NCBI GenBank assembly: GCA_937873495.1 | Contig: CALMXZ010000011.1 | Coordinates: 1 to 64,000, forward strand | Source of the DNA: an uncultured Trueperaceae bacterium | GTDB lineage: Bacteria; Deinococcota; Deinococci; Deinococcales; Trueperaceae | Reading direction: 5' to 3' | DNA length: 64,000 bases | Shown: positions 42,001-50,859 of the stretch, piece by piece | Layout: every line of letters starts with the position of its first letter | How positions within the stretch are numbered: the first letter of the stretch is position 1 | Position numbers and translations under genes: made by a program | Notes under the pieces: model-generated | What the model was told of the DNA's origin: nothing | Database searches by the model: none | The model's input: the letters and a program-made list of their open reading frames with translations, nothing else

Positions 42001-44628
42001 GTGAGCGCCAAGAAGCGGACCGACCCACAGCAACCGTCGCTCTTCGGGGCGGAGGTCGGAACAGGCGTGCCGGCGGACGAGGGCGCGCCGGCCAGGGTCG
42101 GCGGGGCGCGCGGGGCCAACCGCCCCCGCCTGGTCCTGGTCGACGGCCACGGCCTCGCCTACCGCGCCTACTTCGCCATCCGCCAGCTCTCGACGGCGGG
42201 AGGCATGCCCACCAACGCCGTCTACGGCTTCATACGGGCCATTCTCGACCTTCTCAAGGCGCAAGGCCCGGAGGACGGGTTGGTCGTGGCGTTCGACGCG
42301 GCCGCCCCCACCTTCCGCAAGGAGCGTTACGAGGAGTACAAGGCGCATCGCCCGAAGGCGCCGGACGACTTCCCCCTGCAACTCAACGCCATCAAGTCGC
42401 TTCTCGACCTCATGGGCGTGCAGCGGGTGGAGACGCCGGGGCTCGAGGCCGACGACCTCATCGGCTCCCTCGCGGTCCGCGCCGCCGACGACGGCTGGCT
42501 CGTCGAGATAGTCACGAGCGACCGCGACGCCATGCAGCTCGTCTCGGACCTGATCACCGTCGTCAGCCCCGACGGCAAGCAGCGCATGGACCCGCAGGCG
42601 GTCGCGGACAAGTACGGCGTGACCCCCGCCCAATGGGTCGACTACCGGGCCCTGACGGGCGACTCGTCGGACAACATCCCGGGCGTGAAAGGCATCGGCC
42701 CGAGCGCCGCGCGCAAGCTCCTCGAACTCTACGGCGACCTCGACGCCCTGCTCGCGAACCTCGACGCGGTGCCGAGCAAGTCCCAGGCGACCGCCATCGG
42801 CGACGGTCTGGAAGCGCTGGAACTCTCGCGCGAGCTCTCGCGCATCGTGACGGACGCTGAGGTCGCGCTGACCGTCCAACCCGCCGGGGAGCGGCGCATG
42901 CGGCGCCAGGAACTCACCGCCGCCCTGCAGCAGTTGGAGTTCGGGAGCGTCCTCTTCGAGCTCGGCCTCACCGAGCGGACCGCCTACGAGCGCGCGGCCT
43001 GGGACGACGTCGCCGGCGCCGTCGGTCAGGACGGACCGTGGTCGTACGGTTACGTGCTCAGCGACGTCAGGCCGACGGCCGCGCTGGTGACGGAGCTCGC
43101 GCTCGCGGCGGGCGGCAAGGTCGCCGAGGCGGCCGCCGGCGAGGGCGCCGCGGAGCGCGCCGGGCGCCTAGGGGTCGTCAACGCGCCGGACGCCAAGGCG
43201 CTGGTCGTGGCCGCCCGCCTGGCGGGGGCGGCCGACGCCGCGGCGGGTGACGACCCGCTCCTGATGGCCTACCTCCTCGACTCGGCCGGCGCCAGTGCCG
43301 AGACCTTGGCGCGGCGCCTCGGAGTGGGCGAGTGGGGCGCGAGCGCCCGCGAACACGCCGCGGTCGGCGCGGAGCTGATCAAGGCGCTCGGGCCGCGCCT
43401 GCAAGGCAGGCAGCGCGAGGTGTACGAGCGGATCGAACGCCCGCTCCAGAACGTCCTGGCCGACATGGAGGTGGCCGGCATCCTCCTCGACACGCGGCTG
43501 CTGGCCGAGCTGTCCGCGGAGGCCGCGTCGGAGCTGGCCGTCCTCGAGGCGCGGCTCGGGGCTATCGCGGGGACCGGCGGCTTCAACGTCGCCTCGCGCG
43601 ACCAGGTGGCGTGGCTCCTCTTCGAGAAGCTCGGCCTCCGCGCCGGCCACCGCACGGCCACCGGCAAGCAGAGCACGGCCGTGGGCGCGCTCGAACCCCT
43701 CCGGGGTCAGCACGAGGCCGTCGACCTCATCCTCGAGCACCGCGAGATCGCCAAGCTGAAGGGGACGTACCTAGACCCCCTGCCCGCCCTGGCGGACGCC
43801 GCCGGGCGCGTCCACACGACCTTCGAGCAGGCCGTCGTCGCCACCGGCCGGCTCTCGAGCGTCAACCCCAACCTCCAGAACGTGCCAGTGCGCACGGCGC
43901 GCGGCCGCGAGGTGCGCCGTGCCTTCATCGCCGGCGCGGGGCTGACGCTGCTGGTAGCCGACTACTCGCAGATCGAGCTGCGGATGCTCGCGCACATCGC
44001 CGAGGAGCCCGCGCTCATGGCGGCGTTCGCCTCGGGCGCCGACATCCACCGCGCCACGGCGGCGAACGTCTACGGGATCGAGCCGGACGCCGTCACGTCC
44101 GACATGCGCCGCGTCGCCAAGATCATCAACTTCGGCGTCCTGTACGGCATGTCCGCGCAGCGCCTCAGCCGGGAACTCGAGATCGCCTACGACCGGGCGG
44201 AGGCCTTCATCGCGACCTACTTCCAGCGCTACCCGCGCGTGCGCGCCTACATCGACGACACGCTCGCCGCCGCCAGAGCCACGGGCTACGTCGAGACCCT
44301 CATGGGCCGCAGGCGCGCCGTGCCGGACCTCCTGAGCCCCAACCGCAGCGTGCGCGAGGGGGCGGAGCGTGTGGCCTACAACATGCCCATCCAGGGCAGC
44401 GCGGCGGACGTCATGAAGCTGGCGATGCTGGAGCTGGCGCCGGCGCTGGCGCGCCTCGGGGGCCGCCTGCTGCTGCAGGTGCACGACGAGATCGTGGCCG
44501 AGGTGCCGTCAGAGCGCGCCGCGGAGGCCGCGCCGATCGTGCGCGACATCATGGCGGGCGTCATCCACCTGAAGGTCCCGCTCGTCGCCGACGTCGGCGT
44601 CGGCACGAACTGGCTCGACGCCAAGTGA
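42001..44628 (+). CDS. polA: DNA polymerase I with inactive proofreading domain
   Basis: 875 residues. The 5' nuclease domain (about 38-330) starts LVLVDGHGLAYRAYFAI and carries EADDLIGSLA and GDSSDNIPGVKGIGPSAARKLL. The middle exonuclease-fold region lacks the DxE and other metal-binding motifs and is Ala-rich, as in Taq. The polymerase domain has TGRLSSVNPNLQNVPVR, motif A DYSQIELRMLAHI, motif B RRVAKIINFGVLYGMS and motif C LQVHDEIVAEVP. It should replicate and repair DNA with 5' nuclease but no proofreading. GTG start. Confidence 0.94.
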   Translation: MSAKKRTDPQQPSLFGAEVGTGVPADEGAPARVGGARGANRPRLVLVDGHGLAYRAYFAIRQLSTAGGMPTNAVYGFIRAILDLLKAQGPEDGLVVAFDAAAPTFRKERYEEYKAHRPKAPDDFPLQLNAIKSLLDLMGVQRVETPGLEADDLIGSLAVRAADDGWLVEIVTSDRDAMQLVSDLITVVSPDGKQRMDPQAVADKYGVTPAQWVDYRALTGDSSDNIPGVKGIGPSAARKLLELYGDLDALLANLDAVPSKSQATAIGDGLEALELSRELSRIVTDAEVALTVQPAGERRMRRQELTAALQQLEFGSVLFELGLTERTAYERAAWDDVAGAVGQDGPWSYGYVLSDVRPTAALVTELALAAGGKVAEAAAGEGAAERAGRLGVVNAPDAKALVVAARLAGAADAAAGDDPLLMAYLLDSAGASAETLARRLGVGEWGASAREHAAVGAELIKALGPRLQGRQREVYERIERPLQNVLADMEVAGILLDTRLLAELSAEAASELAVLEARLGAIAGTGGFNVASRDQVAWLLFEKLGLRAGHRTATGKQSTAVGALEPLRGQHEAVDLILEHREIAKLKGTYLDPLPALADAAGRVHTTFEQAVVATGRLSSVNPNLQNVPVRTARGREVRRAFIAGAGLTLLVADYSQIELRMLAHIAEEPALMAAFASGADIHRATAANVYGIEPDAVTSDMRRVAKIINFGVLYGMSAQRLSRELEIAYDRAEAFIATYFQRYPRVRAYIDDTLAAARATGYVETLMGRRRAVPDLLSPNRSVREGAERVAYNMPIQGSAADVMKLAMLELAPALARLGGRLLLQVHDEIVAEVPSERAAEAAPIVRDIMAGVIHLKVPLVADVGVGTNWLDAK

Positions 44629-44670
44629 GGCCTTGAAGGACCGAGAAAGAGCGCCGTGATAGTGACTGGG

Positions 44671-44676
44671 TATCAT
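44671..44676 (+). promoter_or_regulatory. leaderless-type -10 box for glmM
   Basis: TATCAT lies seven bases before the glmM ATG at 44684. The spacing indicates a separate promoter from polA. Confidence 0.6.
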
Positions 44677-44683
44677 CGCTGCC

Positions 44684-46102
44684 ATGTCTGACCGGCGTTA
44701 CTTCGGCACTGACGGCGTTCGCGGGGTCGCCGGCATCCACCCCATGACCGCCACCTTCGCGCTGCGCCTCGGGATGGCCGTGGCGGAGACGGTTCGCGCG
44801 CGAACCGGTAGCAAGCCGCACTTACTGATCGGCATGGACACGCGCCGCTCTGGCCTCATGCTGGCTCACGCAGCCGCGGCCGGCATGACGGCCCGAGGCG
44901 CCGAGGTCACGTGGCTAGGCGTGTTGCCGACGCCCGGCGTGTCGTTCCTGACGCGAGCCCTCGGAGCCGACGCCGGCCTGATGGTGTCCGCGAGCCACAA
45001 CCCGTTCGACGACAACGGCCTGAAGCTCTTCAACCGCGACGGCGAGAAGCTCTCCGACGAGGTGGAGGCGCGCCTCGAGGAGCTGATCGAGAGCCTCGCC
45101 GAGGACGACGGGGCGGCGCTGGAGCGGGTCGTCGGCGACGGCGTCGGCAGCGTGAGCGTGGCCAAGCCGTGGGACGGCCACAACGGCTCCGGCGGCCAGG
45201 CGAGCGCTCTCGACCTCTACGTCAAGCACCTGCTCGACAACGCCCCGTACCTCGACGGCATGCGCCTCGTGGTGGACTGCGCCAACGGGGCCAGCCACCT
45301 GATCGCCCCGCAGCTCTTCGCCAAGCTCGGCGCGCGCCTGGAAGTGATCAACGCCGGGCCGGACGGGCTGAACATCAACGTCGGGTGCGGCTCGACCCAC
45401 CCGGAGACGCTCGCGAAGTACGTCAAGGCCGGCGGGTTCGAGGTCGGCGTCACCTTCGACGGCGACGCGGACCGCGCCCTGCTGATCGATTCCAAGGGTC
45501 GCGTCGTCACCGGCGATCACATGCTCGCCATCACGGCCCTGTCGCGCGGCGAGACCGGGCTCGTGGCCACCCAGATGAGCAACCTCGGCGCGGAGACGTA
45601 CCTTCGTGAGCGCGGCGTCGTCATGCACCGCGCCAAGGTGGGCGACCGCTACGTCTTCGAAGAGCTCAAGAAGCACGGCCTCACGCTGGGCGGGGAGCAG
45701 TCCGGCCACCTCCTGTTCCTCGACAAGGCGCCCACCGGCGACGGCATCCTGACCGCCCTGATGACGCTGGCCGCGGTGCGCAAGTCGGGCAAGCCACTGG
45801 AGGCGTGGATGGACGAGATACCCGTGTTCCCGCAGGTGCTGAAGAACGTGACCGTCACGCCGGGCACCAGGGACCGCGTGGCGGCCGACGGCGGCGTTGC
45901 CAAGGCCGTGGCGGCCGTCGAGGCCGAACTCGGTGCCGGCGGGCGCGTCCTGCTCAGACCGAGCGGCACCGAGCCACTCGTGCGCGTGATGATCGAGGGT
46001 TCCGACCTGGCCCAGGTAGAGCGCCTGACAGACCAGGTCGTCGCGGCTGTAAGGGCCGCCGCGTCCGGCGGCTCGCATCTCTCACCCGTCGGCGATGGTT
46101 AA
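44684..46102 (+). CDS. glmM: phosphoglucosamine mutase
   Basis: Makes glucosamine-1-phosphate for UDP-GlcNAc and peptidoglycan; 472 residues. It begins RRYFGTDGVRGVAG, diagnostic of GlmM. The phosphoserine loop is MVSASHNPFDDNGLKLF (Ser104), the metal loop FDGDADRALLID, the sugar loop LGGEQSGHLLF, and the phosphate site RPSGTEPLVRVMIEG. It follows polA by 55 bases but has its own -10 box. Confidence 0.96.
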   Translation: MSDRRYFGTDGVRGVAGIHPMTATFALRLGMAVAETVRARTGSKPHLLIGMDTRRSGLMLAHAAAAGMTARGAEVTWLGVLPTPGVSFLTRALGADAGLMVSASHNPFDDNGLKLFNRDGEKLSDEVEARLEELIESLAEDDGAALERVVGDGVGSVSVAKPWDGHNGSGGQASALDLYVKHLLDNAPYLDGMRLVVDCANGASHLIAPQLFAKLGARLEVINAGPDGLNINVGCGSTHPETLAKYVKAGGFEVGVTFDGDADRALLIDSKGRVVTGDHMLAITALSRGETGLVATQMSNLGAETYLRERGVVMHRAKVGDRYVFEELKKHGLTLGGEQSGHLLFLDKAPTGDGILTALMTLAAVRKSGKPLEAWMDEIPVFPQVLKNVTVTPGTRDRVAADGGVAKAVAAVEAELGAGGRVLLRPSGTEPLVRVMIEGSDLAQVERLTDQVVAAVRAAASGGSHLSPVGDG

Positions 46103-46250
46103 GACAGCCTAGCCACACCGCACCGGGTAACTCACTCCCATCTCGGTGACCGCTCACACCCGTGGCCCATCCTCGGTTCAGCGGCGCACGGACCGCTCCG
46201 GACAGCCGGGTTTCGAGGCCGGAGCGCCGCACGAGGAAGGGAGAACCAGG

Positions 46251-46769
46251 ATGAAGGAAACGCCGGCAAGCCTCGGCCCAGCCAACCGCCTCATTCGACT
46301 GACCGCCGGAGCCCTGCTGTTCGGGGCCTTGACCCTCGCGGCCCTGGCGCTGGCCCAAGCGGTCGCGCCGACGAGCCTGGCCGTCGCGACCGCAGCCGAC
46401 GGCACGGTCCACGTGGTGGACGCCGACGGCAACTCGCTCTACCTCTTCCTGAAGGACACGAACGGCGTGAGCAACTGCGCCGCCGACTGCGCGGCGAACT
46501 GGCCGCCCGTCGTGCTGGCGGACGCGCAGACGCTCCCCGAGGTCTCCGACGAGTTCGATGCCGCCCTGCTCGGCACCACTGAGCGCGCCGACGGCACCGT
46601 CCAGCTCACCTACAACGGCTGGCCGCTCTACTACTTCGTCGGCGACGGACGGCCCGGCGACACGACCGGCCAGGGCGTCAACGACGTGTGGTTCCTCGTT
46701 ACCCCCGAGGGCACGGGCGTCGGCCTCGCGGCGGACGCGCTCGGCGGTGGCGCGGCACCGCAGCAGTAG
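46251..46769 (+). CDS. secreted Yx(F/W/Y)xxD-repeat protein (COG4315 type)
   Basis: 172 residues. The signal peptide spans LIRLTAGALLFGALTLAALA-LAQA. Two copies of the family repeat are visible, DADGNSLYLFLKDTNGVSNC and TYNGWPLYYFVGDGRPGDTT, around a CAADCAANWPPVV segment with paired Cys. Function is unknown; such proteins are periplasmic or lipid-linked and often associated with metal or redox genes. GGAAGGGAG precedes the ATG. Confidence 0.8.
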   Translation: MKETPASLGPANRLIRLTAGALLFGALTLAALALAQAVAPTSLAVATAADGTVHVVDADGNSLYLFLKDTNGVSNCAADCAANWPPVVLADAQTLPEVSDEFDAALLGTTERADGTVQLTYNGWPLYYFVGDGRPGDTTGQGVNDVWFLVTPEGTGVGLAADALGGGAAPQQ

Positions 46770-46814
46770 GCGGCTCTCCCGGCAGGAGACGGTCTACGAC
46801 GTGACGGCATGACA

Positions 46815-46842
46815 GAGGCGCCCGGCGTATCCCGGGCGCCTC
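46815..46842 (+). terminator. hairpin after the secreted repeat protein gene
   Basis: GAGGCGCCCGG and CCGGGCGCCTC form a perfect 11-bp stem with a 6-base loop, 45 bases after the stop. There is no U-run. Confidence 0.7.
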
Positions 46843-46877
46843 ACTCATGCTCCGAACTCGGGCGGCGTGCCGGTCAC

Positions 46878-46919
46878 CGTAGGCCGGCCCGGCGCACTAC
46901 GGAACCGGTCCGGCCTACG
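46878..46919 (-). terminator. hairpin at the end of the BON-LysM gene
   Basis: CGTAGGCCGG and CCGGCCTACG form a 10-bp stem. It includes the BON-LysM stop codon and encloses 22 bases. Confidence 0.55.
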
Positions 46920-47670
46920 CCAGGACTTGGTCCGGACCTTGCGTGGTGCCGGGGATCTTGAGGACCTGGCCGACGCGGATCTTGTTCGGGTCGGAGATGC
47001 CGTTGGCCTCGGCGATCTTCATGTAGCTCGTGCGGCCCGCGCTGCCGTAGTACTTGAGCGCGATGTGTGAGAGGGTGTCGCCCGACTTGACCGTGTAGAC
47101 GATGTCGCCGTCCTTGTCCGTGACGTTGAGTGCGGAGGCGTTCGCGATCACCTGCAGGCCTGTGACGTCGACGCCGGTCACTCCTGGCACGGCGAGGGCG
47201 ATGGCACGAGCCTTGTCGAACTCGCCCTGATCGTCGACGGCGCCGCGCAGCACGACGGTGCTGCCCTTCTGGAGGACGTCGAGGGGATTGTTCTGGAGGC
47301 TGGGCTCCTGCTTGATGCCGGCCAGCGCGGCCTTGGCGAGGGCGCTTGGATCCGCCGCGACCGGTTGGGCAACCGATTGGGCGCCCGCTTGGGTGCCGAT
47401 GGGAACGGGAGCGGCCATGGTGCCGGTCTGCGCCGCGGCGCCCTGGCCTTCCTCCGCGACCGTGATGCCGCTGAGATCGACGTCGTCTATGCCGTTGATG
47501 CCAGTCGCCAGGGCCTTGAGGAGGTTCTTGTAGCGCTCGTTCGGGACCTGGCCCGAGATGGCGGCGACCTTGTCCTTGACGCTCACCTTGAGACCGAGCT
47601 TGGCGGTGAGCTCCTGGTCCTTGAGGGCGTCCTCCAGCCGGCCTTGCGCGTTCTTACCGAATGGCCACAT
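46915..47670 (-). CDS. BON- and LysM-domain protein
   Basis: 251 residues without a signal peptide. It starts [18 protein letters not shown]. The first BON domain (about 12-70, [19 protein letters not shown]) and a second (about 108-175, [19 protein letters not shown]) bracket an Ala/Pro-rich linker. A C-terminal LysM (190-243) reads [18 protein letters not shown] and [12 protein letters not shown]. coli YgaU (Kbp) has the same BON-LysM plan and binds potassium. GGAAAGGGAACG precedes the ATG. Confidence 0.85.
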   Translation of the reverse strand: MWPFGKNAQGRLEDALKDQELTAKLGLKVSVKDKVAAISGQVPNERYKNLLKALATGINGIDDVDLSGITVAEEGQGAAAQTGTMAAPVPIGTQAGAQSVAQPVAADPSALAKAALAGIKQEPSLQNNPLDVLQKGSTVVLRGAVDDQGEFDKARAIALAVPGVTGVDVTGLQVIANASALNVTDKDGDIVYTVKSGDTLSHIALKYYGSAGRTSYMKIAEANGISDPNKIRVGQVLKIPGTTQGPDQVLA

Positions 47671-47852
47671 GTCGTTCCCTTTCCGTTCGCGCCGGGAGCC
47701 CGAGCCCTATGCCCGGTGCCGCGGCGTCGGCGAATCAAACACTCGACTCTAGCAAGGTGGGGAGCAGGTGGGCGCGCCGGTCGACACGGCGCGGCGGTCG
47801 ACACGGCGAGCGCGGCGCCGGCCGCGCCGGGAACGTACGGGCGGGGGTCCTG

Positions 47853-48524
47853 TCACACCGGCTTCGGTAGATGATCGGGGCAGTCGACGCGCAGGTCGTC
47901 GTTCTCCAGTGGGATCTCGAGCAGCGCGCACCAGTACGGGGCCGAACCGACCCGGGCACCGGCGGGCGCCTCCACGGCGGGTACACCGCCGAGCGCGGCC
48001 TCTGCCTGAGGCCCGCTTCCCCGGCGCAGGAAGCGGCAGGTCCGGCACATGCGCGCCACCGTCACGACGCCGTCGTCCTGCAGCCGCTCGATCAACGCCG
48101 TCAGCCCATCGAAGGCGGCGTACCGCACCTCCAGAGGCAAGCCCGCCACGTGCCTCGTCACACCGTCGGCCCACCCTTCGGCGGCGCGCTTCACGTCCTC
48201 GCCCCGCTCCGTGAGGGCGAGCAGCACGTTGCGGCGATCCCGGCCGGCGCGGCGCTCCACGAGCCCCTTGGCCGCCAAGGACGCGACGGCGTCGCTCACC
48301 GTAGGCGGGGTGACGTCGAAGCGCGCGGCCAACGCGCCGACTTGCTCGTCGGAGGCGCGTTGGCCGATCTGGATGAGTATCTGCAACTGGATGGGGCTGA
48401 GGCCGTGCTTCCTGGCCTCGGCGCGGAGCAGGCCGCGCAGGGCCGCGCCGAGGCGCTCGAGGGCCGCTACGACCTTGGCGTTCAGGTCGGCGTGCTGTTC
48501 ATCCAGGTCGAAGGTTCCGGGCAC
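47853..48524 (-). CDS. MarR-family regulator with a four-cysteine C-terminal tail
   Basis: 223 residues, longer than usual MarR. The winged helix (about 35-105) includes LSPIQLQILIQIG, DVTPPTVSDAVASLAAKGL and RRAGRDRRNVLLALTERG. The C-terminal extension holds Cys160 and Cys163 (MCRTC), Cys199 and Cys215 (DCPDH). These could bind a metal or sense redox state; related MarR proteins share this tail. It is 42 bases downstream of the exported-protein gene on the same strand, so the perfect palindrome before that gene is the likely operator. Confidence 0.85.
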   Translation of the reverse strand: MPGTFDLDEQHADLNAKVVAALERLGAALRGLLRAEARKHGLSPIQLQILIQIGQRASDEQVGALAARFDVTPPTVSDAVASLAAKGLVERRAGRDRRNVLLALTERGEDVKRAAEGWADGVTRHVAGLPLEVRYAAFDGLTALIERLQDDGVVTVARMCRTCRFLRRGSGPQAEAALGGVPAVEAPAGARVGSAPYWCALLEIPLENDDLRVDCPDHLPKPV

Positions 48525-48566
48525 CGTCGCCGTGATGGTACCTCGCCCCTCGGCCCGGACCGGCCG

Positions 48567-49319
48567 TCACCGGCCCGTGACCGAGTACGGCAGGCTGAGG
48601 TCGCCGGAGAGCACGTCGTACGCGGCGTAAACGCCGAGCATGGGGCGCGCGGCGTCGCTCGTGTTGACCTGCAGGTAGGCCGCCACGGCGTCGAAGCCGA
48701 ACTCGATCTGGCCGCGCACTCGTTGCGCCGGCACGAGCACGCGCAGGCGCGAGCCGTCCGTGACGACCGAGAAGCCGGGCGAGTCGAGGTACATCGGCAT
48801 GCCCGCGTTCGTCGGCGGCAGCGTGGCTCCGGAGTCGGCGGCGAACTCTACGGCCGACAGTCCGCCCGCCACGCGGTCGTCCGGGGCGAGCACGACCCAG
48901 TGGGTGTGGAAGACCCAACCGTCGTTAGCGTAGTCGGTATCGCCGTCCTCGTCCCACAACGGCGTGTCGTCGAAGTCCGGATGGACGGTGACGGCCAACG
49001 TCAGGACGCCGGCGACGTCCCCGAAGCCGACGGCGCTGGCCGGGAGGGTGGTCGGGAAGGCGTAAGCGAGGACGGGCGCGCCGTCCACCTGACCGCGGGC
49101 GCTCGGCACGGTGCCCCCCGCCGCTCCGGCCACCTCGACCTCGAACACGAGCAGGTCGAGGTCCGCCAGGTAGCTCACCGAGGCTCCCACCAGGTCGAGG
49201 TCCGGGGTCATGGCGAGGGGCTCCGGGGCGACCTGGGCGCTCGCGAAGCAGGCGAGCGCCGCCAGGGGGGCCAGCAGGAACGGCTTGAGGGTTCGGGGCC
49301 AACGAGCGGAGTGGATCAT
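48567..49319 (-). CDS. exported protein of unknown function, co-transcribed with marR
   Basis: 250 residues. A signal peptide (FLLAPLAALACFASAQ) is followed by a beta-rich mature chain with DLDLVGASVSYLADLDLLVF and an acidic PLWDEDGDTDYANDG segment that could bind Ca2+. FHTHWVVLAPDDR and FEFGFDAVA-like strands follow. I recognise no family. AGGAGGACTTC sits before the ATG. It shares a promoter and palindrome with the downstream MarR gene. Confidence 0.7.
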   Translation of the reverse strand: MIHSARWPRTLKPFLLAPLAALACFASAQVAPEPLAMTPDLDLVGASVSYLADLDLLVFEVEVAGAAGGTVPSARGQVDGAPVLAYAFPTTLPASAVGFGDVAGVLTLAVTVHPDFDDTPLWDEDGDTDYANDGWVFHTHWVVLAPDDRVAGGLSAVEFAADSGATLPPTNAGMPMYLDSPGFSVVTDGSRLRVLVPAQRVRGQIEFGFDAVAAYLQVNTSDAARPMLGVYAAYDVLSGDLSLPYSVTGR

Positions 49320-49333
49320 GAAGTCCTCCTATC

Positions 49334-49353
49334 AGTTAGGACTCCTAACTATA
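49334..49353 (-). promoter_or_regulatory. palindromic operator overlapping the -10 of the exported-protein/marR operon
   Basis: AGTTAGGA-C-TCCTAACT (49334-49350) is perfect, 8-bp arms around one base. On the minus strand TATAGT (49348-49353) overlaps its upstream edge and is the candidate -10. A repressor bound here would block transcription. The downstream MarR is the obvious candidate. Confidence 0.65.
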
Positions 49354-49400
49354 ACCGACCCGGGAACGCCCTGGTGTCGTGCGCTACCTAGGCCGGCCGC

Positions 49401-50753
49401 CTAAGCCGGCTCGGCCGTTTCAGGGCCAGCGTCTTCAGGGTGCGTGCCTTCAGGCTCCTTGTCCAGAACGTGCGTGCCTTCAGGGTGCGTGTCGTGAACC
49501 GGATGCGCCAACTCGTCGCGTGGCAGGCGCGCCGCGAAGAGGGCTACGAGCGCCAGCACGGGCGGCACGAGCGCGGCGACGGCGAACGTCGTCGTCATGC
49601 CGAGGCGTTCGCCGACCGGCCCGGCGAGCGCCATCGAGACGGGCATCAGCGCCAGTGAGACGAAGAAGTCGAGGCTCGAGACGCGCCCGAGCAGCTCCGG
49701 CGGCACCCGCCGCTGCAGGAGCGTGCCCCAGATGACGTTCGCGCCGGACGTGACGGCGCCGATCACGAACATGGTCACCAGCAGCGGCCACAGGCTCGTC
49801 GCGACGCCGACCACGAGTAGCGGCAGGCAGCCGAACCCCCACAGGAGGAGCATGACAGTGAGGTAGCGGCGCGGTAACCGCCATGACGCGACGAGGAACG
49901 AGCCGACACCCCCGCCCAGACCGAAAGAGGCCAGGGTGGCTGCGAACGCCCCAGCGTCGCCACCGAGGCGATCGCGCACGATGAACGGCAGCAGCACCTG
50001 GATCGGCCCCATGATCACCAGGAGCATGGCGCAGGCGAATAGCAGGGTCGCCAGGATCCATGGGGTCCTGACCATGTACACGAGGCCGTCGCGGATGTCC
50101 ACCAGGGCCGCGACCAGCGGGTTGCCGCCCGAGACGACGTCGCGCCGGACGGACGTCTGCTTGAGGAAGAGGAGCCCGGCGGCGGCCACGAGCTGGAAGA
50201 GCGCGACGCAGAGGAGCGCGTGGGCCGGTGAGCTGGCGGCGATGAGGATGCCGGCGAGCGCCGGGCCGCCGGCCGCTTGCACCGCCGGGCGCAACATGCC
50301 CTCCAACCCGTTGGCCGCCAGTAGTTGCTGCGGCGGCAGAATGGCGGGCAGGAGCGCGGAGTAGGCCGGGTAGAAGAACGCGTCGGCCACGCCAAGGACG
50401 AGCGCGGCCACCACGAGGTGGCGGACCTCGAGGTGGCCCGTCAGCGCCAGGATCGCCACCGTGCCTACCACCAGCGACTTGCAGAACTCGACGGCGAACA
50501 GGATGCGCTTCTGCGGCACCCGGTCGGCGACGGCCCCGCCGAGGAGCACGGCGCCGAGGATACCGATCGCCCCCGCCGCGGCCACGGCGGAGAGCTGGCT
50601 TGGGCCGCCGCCCAAGGCGATGACCTCCCACACCATCGCGACCGCCCACACGCCGGAGCCGAAGAGCGACGCCAGCAGCGCCCCGGCCAGCAGCCGGTAC
50701 TGACCCGTCTCGAACGGGCGCAGCGCCCGCGGGAGTGTACGCGACCTGACCAC
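49401..50753 (-). CDS. MFS transporter (MFS_3, enterobactin-exporter-like)
   Basis: 450 residues with about 12 membrane helices. MFS signatures include GGAVADRVPQKRILFAVE after helix 2, AALVLGVADAFFYPAYSALLPAIL, and TLLQRRVPPELLGRVSSLDFF, typical of drug/siderophore exporters. The Glu/His/Pro-rich cytoplasmic tail carries two EGTHxxD-like units from a 15-bp repeat (49440, 49470). GTG at 50753 is preferred to a TTG two codons upstream, because TACACT (50762-50767 on this strand) lies eight bases before it. Confidence 0.87.
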   Translation of the reverse strand: MVRSRTLPRALRPFETGQYRLLAGALLASLFGSGVWAVAMVWEVIALGGGPSQLSAVAAAGAIGILGAVLLGGAVADRVPQKRILFAVEFCKSLVVGTVAILALTGHLEVRHLVVAALVLGVADAFFYPAYSALLPAILPPQQLLAANGLEGMLRPAVQAAGGPALAGILIAASSPAHALLCVALFQLVAAAGLLFLKQTSVRRDVVSGGNPLVAALVDIRDGLVYMVRTPWILATLLFACAMLLVIMGPIQVLLPFIVRDRLGGDAGAFAATLASFGLGGGVGSFLVASWRLPRRYLTVMLLLWGFGCLPLLVVGVATSLWPLLVTMFVIGAVTSGANVIWGTLLQRRVPPELLGRVSSLDFFVSLALMPVSMALAGPVGERLGMTTTFAVAALVPPVLALVALFAARLPRDELAHPVHDTHPEGTHVLDKEPEGTHPEDAGPETAEPA

Positions 50754-50847
50754 GTCCAACCAGTGTAGTGGACGAGGAGGGGGCGGTTCTCCGCCCCGGC
50801 GCGAGCAGCCGGCCGGCAGCGGGGCCCTGACGGCCAGGGAGCCGCGT

Positions 50848-50853
50848 TAGGCT
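50848..50853 (+). promoter_or_regulatory. leaderless-type -10 box for the YcaQ-family gene
   Basis: TAGGCT lies six bases before the GTG at 50860. Confidence 0.55.
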
Positions 50854-50859
50854 GGGCGC

